A DNA stretch of 9,939 nucleotides from JAJPHY01 sp040754475 (GTDB taxonomy: Bacteria; Actinomycetota; UBA4738; HRBIN12). Every line of letters begins with the position of its first letter. Positions within the stretch are counted from its first letter, which is position 1. The stretch is taken from assembly GCA_040754475.1 (NCBI GenBank), contig JBFMCN010000006.1, positions 1 to 9,939 on the forward strand, read 5' to 3'. Under the pieces are notes generated by a model that saw only the letters and a list, made by a program, of their open reading frames with translations, made no database searches and was not told where the DNA came from. Positions 5,006 through 9,939 of the stretch are shown here, piece after piece. The translations under genes and the position numbers were made by a program.

Positions 5006-6829
5006 ATGTGCGGCATCGTGGGCTACGTCGGGCCCGACGAGGCGCTCCCCGTCATCCTGGAGGGGCTGCGGCGTCTCGAGTATCGGGGATACGACTCCGC
5101 CGGCGTCGCCTTGATCGACGGGGCACTACGTGTCGTCAAGCGCGCAGGCAAGCTTGCGGAGCTGGAGCGGGCGCTCGCGGATGACGAGGCCCCGACCGGC
5201 TCGGTGGGCCTAGGTCACACGCGTTGGGCCACTCACGGCGTGCCGAACGACCGGAACGCTCACCCGCACGTCGACTGCCGTGGACGCATCGCCGTCATCC
5301 ACAACGGCATCATCGAGAACTTCGCGGAGCTTCGAGCCGGGCTCGAGAAGCGCGGTCACACGCTCGAGTCCGATACCGACACCGAGGTCGTCGCGCACCT
5401 GATCGAGGAGAAGAGCGGATCGCTCGCCGACGCGGTCCGCGCGACCGTGCGGGAGCTGGAGGGCGCGTACGCGATCGTCGTCTGCTCCCTCGACGAGCCC
5501 GATGCCATCGTTGGGGCGAAGGTGTCGTCGCCGCTCGTTGTCGGCCTCGGCGACGGCGAGACGCTCCTTGCCTCGGACATCCCGGCGGTTCTGGGACGAA
5601 CCGACCTGGTGATCCCGGTCGAGGAGGGTCAGGTGGTGGTGGTGCGCCGCGACGGCGTCTCCTTGACCGATTTCGCCGGCGCCCCACTCGAACCGCAAAC
5701 GATCCGGATCGATTGGGACGTCGCGAGGGCCCAGAAGGGCGGGTTCGACCACTTCATGCTGAAGGAGATCCACGAGCAGCCGGCGGCGATCCGCGACACG
5801 CTCGCCGCTCGGATGTCCGCGGAGGGGACTCTCGACCTCGAGGGAGGGCACCTGTCTCCGGATGTGCTCCAAGACGTGGGGAAGGTGTTCGTTGTGGCCT
5901 GCGGAACCGCCTTCCACTCGGGACTCGTCGCGAAGTACGCGATCGAGCGCTGGACGAGGCTCCCGGTCGAGATCGAGATCGCGTCCGAGTTCCGCTACCG
6001 AGATCCGGTGCTCGGTCCCGACACGCTGACCCTCGCCGTGTCGCAGTCGGGGGAGACGATCGACACGCTCGAGGCCGTGCGGCACGCGGCCCGGCAGGGC
6101 TCGCACGTCCTGGCGGTGACGAACACGGTCGGGTCGTCGCTGGCGCGCGAGGCCGAAGGCGTCCTGTACACGCACGCCGGTCCGGAGATCGGTGTTGCGG
6201 CGACGAAGACCTTTGCGACGCAGATGGTGGCACTGCACCTCACGGCGCTATACCTGGCGCAGGTACGCGGCTCGATGTTCCCGGACGAGATCGCGGAGAT
6301 CGTCGAGCTGATGCATGAGCTGCCGAGCCAGGTGGAAAGGACGCTGGGGCTGGACGCCCAGGTGCGCGAGCTGGCCGAGCGCTACCAGCAGGCCCGCGAC
6401 TTCCTGTTCATCGGGCGGCACGTCGGCTACCCGGTGGCGCTCGAGGGTGCGCTGAAGCTGAAGGAGATCTCCTACATCCACGCCGAGGGCTTCCCGGCCG
6501 GGGAGCTGAAGCACGGTCCGATCGCGCTTGTGGAGCCCGGAGTCCCGGTCGTGGCCATCGCAACGGAGTGCCACGTCTACCCGAAGGTCCTCTCCAACAT
6601 CCAGGAGGTGCGGGCGCGGGGTGCCGAGGTGATCGCGATCGCGACCGAGGGAGACGAGGCGATCGGGGACATAGCCCAGCACGTCCTCCACGTTCCGCGG
6701 ACGCCCGAGCTGCTCGCCCCCGTCGTCGTCACGCCGCCGCTCCAGCTGCTCGCCTATCAGATGGCCGTGCTCCGCGGTTGCGACGTGGATCAGCCGAGGA
6801 ACCTCGCCAAGTCCGTTACGGTCGAGTAG
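5006..6829 (+). CDS. glmS: Glutamine--fructose-6-phosphate aminotransferase (isomerizing)
   Basis: 607 residues, full length for the family. It makes glucosamine-6-phosphate from fructose-6-phosphate and glutamine, the entry step to UDP-N-acetylglucosamine, and supplies GlmM encoded just upstream. The N-terminal glutaminase domain begins MCGIVGY, so C2 becomes the N-terminal nucleophile after Met removal. It also shows LEYRGYDSAG (24-33), HTRWATHG (71-78), HNGIIENF (99-106) and the SDTDTEV loop (122-128). The isomerase half has two SIS domains: VACGTAFHSG (298-307), SQSGETIDT (346-354), ATKTFATQ (399-406), then the EGALKLKEISY and HAEGFPAGELKHGP segment (480-505). The end DQPRNLAKSVTVE is the conserved C-terminus that closes over the active site. 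Start chosen by the invariant MCGI. The gap upstream is too short for a glmS ribozyme. The reading frame remains open after the single TAG stop all the way into acpS. Confidence 0.98.
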   Translation: MCGIVGYVGPDEALPVILEGLRRLEYRGYDSAGVALIDGALRVVKRAGKLAELERALADDEAPTGSVGLGHTRWATHGVPNDRNAHPHVDCRGRIAVIHNGIIENFAELRAGLEKRGHTLESDTDTEVVAHLIEEKSGSLADAVRATVRELEGAYAIVVCSLDEPDAIVGAKVSSPLVVGLGDGETLLASDIPAVLGRTDLVIPVEEGQVVVVRRDGVSLTDFAGAPLEPQTIRIDWDVARAQKGGFDHFMLKEIHEQPAAIRDTLAARMSAEGTLDLEGGHLSPDVLQDVGKVFVVACGTAFHSGLVAKYAIERWTRLPVEIEIASEFRYRDPVLGPDTLTLAVSQSGETIDTLEAVRHAARQGSHVLAVTNTVGSSLAREAEGVLYTHAGPEIGVAATKTFATQMVALHLTALYLAQVRGSMFPDEIAEIVELMHELPSQVERTLGLDAQVRELAERYQQARDFLFIGRHVGYPVALEGALKLKEISYIHAEGFPAGELKHGPIALVEPGVPVVAIATECHVYPKVLSNIQEVRARGAEVIAIATEGDEAIGDIAQHVLHVPRTPELLAPVVVTPPLQLLAYQMAVLRGCDVDQPRNLAKSVTVE

Positions 6830-6881
6830 CAGCGCCGAGCAGCAGCGTCGAGCAACAGCGCCGAGCAGCAGCGCCGAGCAG
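6830..6881. repeat. Tandem repeat, four 13-bp units directly after the glmS stop
   Basis: Four head-to-tail 13-base units: CAGCGCCGAGCAG (6830-6842), CAGCGTCGAGCAA (6843-6855), CAGCGCCGAGCAG (6856-6868) and CAGCGCCGAGCAG (6869-6881). Units 1, 3 and 4 are identical; unit 2 has two changes. The 13 bases ending with the glmS stop codon (6817-6829) match the unit at 9 of 13 positions, so the array may have grown from the gene end. It lies wholly in the non-coding gap between glmS and acpS. The unit length is not a multiple of three. Function unknown. Confidence 0.9.
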
Positions 6882-6890
6882 GTCGCGACC
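6881..6890. promoter_or_regulatory. Perfect 10-bp palindrome GGTCGCGACC upstream of acpS
   Basis: A fully self-complementary 10-mer begins at the last base of the 13-bp repeat array and ends 31 bases before the candidate acpS -10 box. It could be a repressor or activator site for acpS-nnr-alr, or a short GC-rich coincidence. No run of T follows, so it is not a terminator. Confidence 0.2.
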
Positions 6891-6921
6891 GCTTGTGGCG
6901 CGTTGCCCCCTCGCGGCGGAC

Positions 6922-6927
6922 TAACCT
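6922..6927 (+). promoter_or_regulatory. Candidate acpS -10 box TAACCT (leaderless start)
   Basis: TAACCT ends 7 bases before the acpS GTG at 6935. No Shine-Dalgarno is present at a usable distance. TTGCCC (6903-6908) would be a -35 only with an unusually short 13-base spacer. The box matches the TANNCT boxes ahead of glmM and glmS. Confidence 0.45.
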
Positions 6928-6934
6928 ATGCGCC

Positions 6935-7309
6935 GTGGAGATTGTTGGGCTCGGCGTCGACATCTGCGAGATCGAGCGGATGGAACGGGCTCTTGCGCGC
7001 CACCCGACCATGCGCGAGCGGGTGTTCACTACGGGGGAGCAGGCCTACTGTGACTCAAGGGCTCGCCCTGCCGAGTCCTACGCGGGACGTTTCGCGGCGC
7101 GCGAGGCGGTGGTCAAAGCTCTGGGCGGCTATCCGGGAAGGCGCTGGCAGGACGCCAGCGTCACACGCGCGCCGAGCGGTGCTCCCGCGATCCACCTCCA
7201 GGGCAACGCGAAGCTCCGCGCGGACGTGTTGGGTGTCGAGAGGATCCTGGTGACGTTCGCACACGAGCGAACGCACGCCGTGGCCTTCGTCGTGGCGGTG
7301 CGCGGATGA
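6935..7309 (+). CDS. acpS: Holo-[acyl-carrier-protein] synthase
   Basis: 124 residues from GTG 6935, the usual AcpS length. It transfers 4'-phosphopantetheine from coenzyme A to a serine of acyl carrier protein, activating fatty-acid synthesis. The N-terminal motif GLGVDICEIERM (5-16) carries the metal-binding D9, and the second motif GRFAAREAVVKAL (51-63) carries E57 and K61. The C-terminal motif is LVTFAHERTHAVAFVVA (105-121), where the usual S-x-SH is replaced by T-F-AH, keeping H110; this is a mild departure from the family. The GTG is chosen over an in-frame TTG at 6893 because the protein aligns from its second residue and a TAACCT box sits 7 bases before it. Its stop overlaps the nnr ATG (ATGA), so it opens the acpS-nnr-alr transcript. 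Confidence 0.93.
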   Translation: MEIVGLGVDICEIERMERALARHPTMRERVFTTGEQAYCDSRARPAESYAGRFAAREAVVKALGGYPGRRWQDASVTRAPSGAPAIHLQGNAKLRADVLGVERILVTFAHERTHAVAFVVAVRG

Positions 7310-8832
7310 AGCCGGTCCTATCACCCGAAGAGGCTTCCGCTCTCGATCGCGAAAGCCGCGCGCGGGGTGTCCCCGCGAGCATGCTGATGGAGAACGCCGG
7401 GCGGGAGGTGGCCCGCGCGGCGGCCGCGCTCGCCGGCGGTCTGTACGGGCGCCACGCCGCCGTCGTCTGCGGGAAGGGGAACAACGGGGGAGACGGCCTC
7501 GTCGCCGCTCGCTACCTCGCTCGTTGGGGCATGCGCGTGGCCGTCGTCCTGCTCGCGCCGCCCGAGGAATTCGGTGAGCCCGCGGCGGCCAACTTCGAAC
7601 GGCTGTCCGAGGTGGACGTTCGTGTGCGCCGTTCCTCGGCCGACGTGCTTGAACGCGAGCTCGGGCGGGCCGACGTTGCTATCGACGCCATCTTCGGCAC
7701 GGGGTTCAGGGGGATGCCGGACGGCGAGTGGGCGGCGGCGATCTCGGCCTTGAACGACGTCGACGCTCCGGTGGTCGCGGTCGACATCCCTTCCGGCGTG
7801 AACGGCGAGACCGGAGCCGTGGAAGGCGACGCCGTGTGCGCCGACGCGACCGTGACGTTCGGCGCGGCGAAGACGGGCGTGGTCCTGCTCCCCGGCGCCG
7901 AGTTCGCGGGCCTGGTTGAGGTCGTCGACATCGGGTTCCCGCCCGATCTGGTTCGAGGCGACTTGGAGCTCGTCGAGTCGGGCGACGTCGCCGGCATGCT
8001 GCCGTCGCGCGCGGCCGAAACGCACAAGCGGGCCGCCGGCGTGGTGGTGGTCATAGGGGGTTCGCGACTGATGACCGGGGCCGTCTGCCTTGCGGCCGAG
8101 GCCGCCTACCGCATCGGCGCCGGCCTGGTCACCGTCGCCGTTCCCTCCGGGATCCTTCCGGTGGTGCAGTCCATCCTCCGCGAAGCCACGTTCATAGCGC
8201 TCCCGGAGACGCCCCGAGGGACGGTGGCCGGGACGGCCGAGCGGCTGGAGGAGACTCTGGCCGCGGCCGACGCCGTGGCGGTCGGCCCCGGGATGACCAC
8301 CGACGAGGAGACGGCCGCCTTCGTTCGCGCCCTCGTCCACTCGTGCCCGGCACCGGTGATCGTCGACGCGGACGGCCTGAACGCTTTCGTCGGGCACTTG
8401 CCCGAGCTCGGCGACCGGCGGTCCCCTGCGGTTCTCACACCCCACTCGGGCGAGTTCGGTCGGCTCGCGGGGATCGATGCCCGTGACGTGAACGCCGATC
8501 GTGTGGGTAACACACGCAAGCTCGCCGCGGGGGTGGGGGCCACGGTTCTTCTGAAGGGGAGCCGGACCGTGATAGCCGCTCCCGACGGACGCGCTCGCGT
8601 GAATCCGACCGGCGGTCCGTACCTCGCCACGGGCGGAACCGGGGACGTCCTGACCGGAATGATCGCCGGCCTGCTCGCGCGCGGCCTGTCGGAGACCGAC
8701 GGTGCGATCGCCGCGGCGTACCTCCACGGGATCGCCGGCGCTCTGGCGGCCAGAGAGAAGGGCGTCGGAACGACGGCGGGGGACGTCCTGGGGCGCATCC
8801 CGGCGGCGACGGCGGAGGTTCTGACGCGGTGA
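7306..8832 (+). CDS. nnr: Bifunctional NAD(P)H-hydrate epimerase / ADP-dependent NAD(P)H-hydrate dehydratase
   Basis: 508 residues, the full two-domain bacterial form (YjeF/Nnr). It repairs damaged NADHX and NADPHX in the cytoplasm: the N-terminal epimerase interconverts the R and S hydrates, and the C-terminal ribokinase-like domain dehydrates the S form using ADP. Epimerase domain, about 1-225: MENAGREVA (28-36), CGKGNNGGDG (55-64), IFGTGFRG (129-136) and VAVDIPSGVNGETG (157-170). Dehydratase domain, about 226-508: HKRAAGVVVVIGGS (240-253), GAGLVTVAVP (271-280), AVGPGM (325-330), IVDADGLNAF (352-361), LTPHSGEFGRL (377-387) and LLKGSRTVI (415-423). The anion-hole/catalytic loop is ATGGTGDVLTGMIAGLLARG (441-460) with D447. 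All key motifs are present. It overlaps acpS by 4 bases and alr by 4 bases (GTGA). The pairing with acpS and alr is common in actinobacteria and looks like an operon of convenience rather than one pathway. Confidence 0.96.
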   Translation: MKPVLSPEEASALDRESRARGVPASMLMENAGREVARAAAALAGGLYGRHAAVVCGKGNNGGDGLVAARYLARWGMRVAVVLLAPPEEFGEPAAANFERLSEVDVRVRRSSADVLERELGRADVAIDAIFGTGFRGMPDGEWAAAISALNDVDAPVVAVDIPSGVNGETGAVEGDAVCADATVTFGAAKTGVVLLPGAEFAGLVEVVDIGFPPDLVRGDLELVESGDVAGMLPSRAAETHKRAAGVVVVIGGSRLMTGAVCLAAEAAYRIGAGLVTVAVPSGILPVVQSILREATFIALPETPRGTVAGTAERLEETLAAADAVAVGPGMTTDEETAAFVRALVHSCPAPVIVDADGLNAFVGHLPELGDRRSPAVLTPHSGEFGRLAGIDARDVNADRVGNTRKLAAGVGATVLLKGSRTVIAAPDGRARVNPTGGPYLATGGTGDVLTGMIAGLLARGLSETDGAIAAAYLHGIAGALAAREKGVGTTAGDVLGRIPAATAEVLTR

Positions 8833-9926
8833 CCTACTTCCGGCCCACGGTCGTCGAGGTGGACCTCGAAGCGATCCGTCACAACGTCAGGCTGCTGAAG
8901 CCGGAAGGCGTTCGACTCATGGCAGTGCTGAAGGCAGACGGGTACGGGCACGGCGACGTGCCGGTGGCCCGAGCCGCGCTCGAGGCCGGCGCCACGTGGC
9001 TCGGGGTGGCGCTCGTCGAGGAGGGGATCCAACTGCGGAACGCGGGGATCGACGCGCGGATCCTCGTGCTCTCCGAGTTCCCGCCGGGCTCGGAGAAGGA
9101 GGCACTCGCTGCCTCGCTCACTCCGACCCTGTATACGCGGGAGGGATTGGACGCCCTCGCCAAGGCCGTCGGGCCCGAGCCGGTCGGCGTGCATCTGAAG
9201 GTCGACACGGGGATGCACCGCGCCGGCCTGTGGCCGCCGGAGGATGCCCGCGACTTCGCCCAGGAGATCCTGCAGCGAGGCCTGCTTCTGGAGGGGTTGT
9301 ACACGCATTTCGCCTGCGCGGACGAGGACGCTTCGGGAACGACCAAGCAGTTGCGGTGGCTCCTCGCGGTGGCCGATCGCCTCCGGGCCGATGGGGTCCA
9401 CCCGATGCTGCACGCGGCCAACAGCGCCGCCACCATCCTGTACCCGGAGACCCGTCTCGACATGGTTCGAACCGGGGCGGCGATGTACGGGATCGACCCC
9501 GGTGGGGGGATCGGCCCGCGCCGCGGCGTGAAGCCCGCACTCACGTGGAAGTCGACCGTGGCCATGGTCAGGTACCTGCCGGCCGGCGAGCGGATCTCGT
9601 ACGGCTGGCGCTACACGCTGGAGCGCGATTCCTACGTCGCGAACGTGCCGGTCGGCTACGAGGACGGATACCTGCGGTCGCTCTCCTCGAGGGCCGACGT
9701 GCTGATCCGCGGGAAGCGGCATCGTGTGGCCGGGACGGTCACCATGGACCAGATCCTCGTCGACTGCGGCCAAGACGAGGTCGCGGTCGGCGACGAGGTC
9801 GTCCTGATCGGCAAGCAGGGCGACCACCGCATCACTGCCGATGAGCTGGCCGCGCTCATCGGCACGATCGGGTACGAGATCGTCACTGCGATCTCCGAGC
9901 GCGTGCCTCGGGAGTACCGCGGATGA
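8829..9926 (+). CDS. alr: Alanine racemase, PLP-dependent
   Basis: 365 residues. Converts L-alanine to D-alanine in the cytoplasm for peptidoglycan stem peptides. The fold-type III TIM barrel carries the PLP lysine in AVLKADGYGHG (K35, Y39), the HLKVDTGMHRAGL segment (122-134) with K124, the candidate carbamylated lysine, and R131, and the phosphate-binding HAANSAA region (195-201). The C-terminal beta domain begins near 235. It supplies the second catalytic base Y258 in ISYGWRY, then VPVGYEDGYLR (273-283) and the substrate-binding TVTMDQ (303-308). The start is GTG 8829, overlapping the nnr stop; GGAGG lies about 10 bases upstream inside nnr. All catalytic residues are intact. Its stop overlaps the ATG of the next gene (ATGA). 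Confidence 0.97.
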   Translation: MTYFRPTVVEVDLEAIRHNVRLLKPEGVRLMAVLKADGYGHGDVPVARAALEAGATWLGVALVEEGIQLRNAGIDARILVLSEFPPGSEKEALAASLTPTLYTREGLDALAKAVGPEPVGVHLKVDTGMHRAGLWPPEDARDFAQEILQRGLLLEGLYTHFACADEDASGTTKQLRWLLAVADRLRADGVHPMLHAANSAATILYPETRLDMVRTGAAMYGIDPGGGIGPRRGVKPALTWKSTVAMVRYLPAGERISYGWRYTLERDSYVANVPVGYEDGYLRSLSSRADVLIRGKRHRVAGTVTMDQILVDCGQDEVAVGDEVVLIGKQGDHRITADELAALIGTIGYEIVTAISERVPREYRG

Positions 9927-9939
9927 TCACCGTCCAGCC
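9923..9939 (+). CDS. Start of a downstream gene, cut by the window edge (perhaps tsaE)
   Basis: An ATG at 9923 overlaps the alr stop in the same ATGA arrangement used by acpS/nnr, and five codons are visible (MITVQ, then a cut codon beginning CC). Gene order in many actinobacteria places tsaE, for tRNA threonylcarbamoyladenosine synthesis, or an alpha/beta hydrolase after alr. Five residues cannot decide between them, so the identity is a guess from context only. Confidence 0.4.

Noticed and set aside
5210..6238. 342-codon open frame on the minus strand opposite glmS
   Set aside because: Antisense shadow of glmS.
6830..6881. CRISPR array in the repeats after glmS
   Set aside because: The units are 13 bases and directly adjacent with no spacers, so this is a simple tandem repeat.
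7321..8727. 468-codon open frame on the minus strand opposite nnr
   Set aside because: Antisense shadow caused by high GC; no family signal.
8106..9827. 573-codon open frame on the minus strand opposite nnr and alr
   Set aside because: Antisense shadow of two fully conserved enzymes; no domain or plausible ribosome site.

Overview
The window reads as chromosomal DNA from a high-GC actinobacterium (Actinomycetota), probably an uncultured or lightly studied lineage. Support comes from the strong G/C bias at third codon positions, the mycothiol-type arsenate reductase, a first ArsR whose cysteines match the Corynebacterium type, and the gene order glmM - glmS - acpS - nnr - alr, which is common in actinobacteria. 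No genus can be named from sequence alone. No stretch over 300 bases lacks a gene; the longest gaps are 99-248 (promoter and operator region of arsR), 3477-3609 (divergent promoter region) and 6830-6934 (tandem repeats plus the acpS promoter).

Left edge (1-98, minus): the first 32 codons of a DUF2007-type putative signal-transducing protein, transcribed away from the arsenic genes.

Arsenic region (about 140-3476): two convergent gene sets. On the plus strand, arsR1 - arsM - arsC are tightly packed behind a TTGACA promoter and a perfect TTCGAT-gt-ATCGAA operator-like palindrome. They encode a CgArsR-like As(III) sensor, an arsenite methyltransferase and a low-molecular-weight arsenate reductase. 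On the minus strand, arsR2 - arsP-type permease - CxxC thioredoxin-like protein form a second operon with an E. coli-type CVC sensor. Taken together: arsenate is reduced by ArsC, arsenite is methylated by ArsM, and the trivalent methylated product may leave through the ArsP-type permease. No classical As(III) efflux pump (Acr3 or ArsB) lies in the window.

Core region (3610 to the end, plus): glmM and glmS make glucosamine-1-phosphate/-6-phosphate for peptidoglycan. They are followed by acpS (carrier-protein activation), nnr (NAD(P)H-hydrate repair), alr (D-alanine for peptidoglycan) and the first codons of one more gene. acpS, nnr, alr and the last gene are joined by 4-base start/stop overlaps and are probably one transcript. 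glmM, glmS and acpS each lack a Shine-Dalgarno sequence and instead have a TANNCT -10-like box 7-9 bases before the start codon, which suggests leaderless transcripts.

I see no CRISPR array, tRNA, rRNA, transposase or convincing terminator. The most interesting points are the double-sensor arsenic module with methylation plus ArsP but no visible Acr3/ArsB, a translationally coupled 11-codon leader ORF before arsR1, the leaderless promoter pattern, and a 13-bp tandem repeat immediately after glmS.
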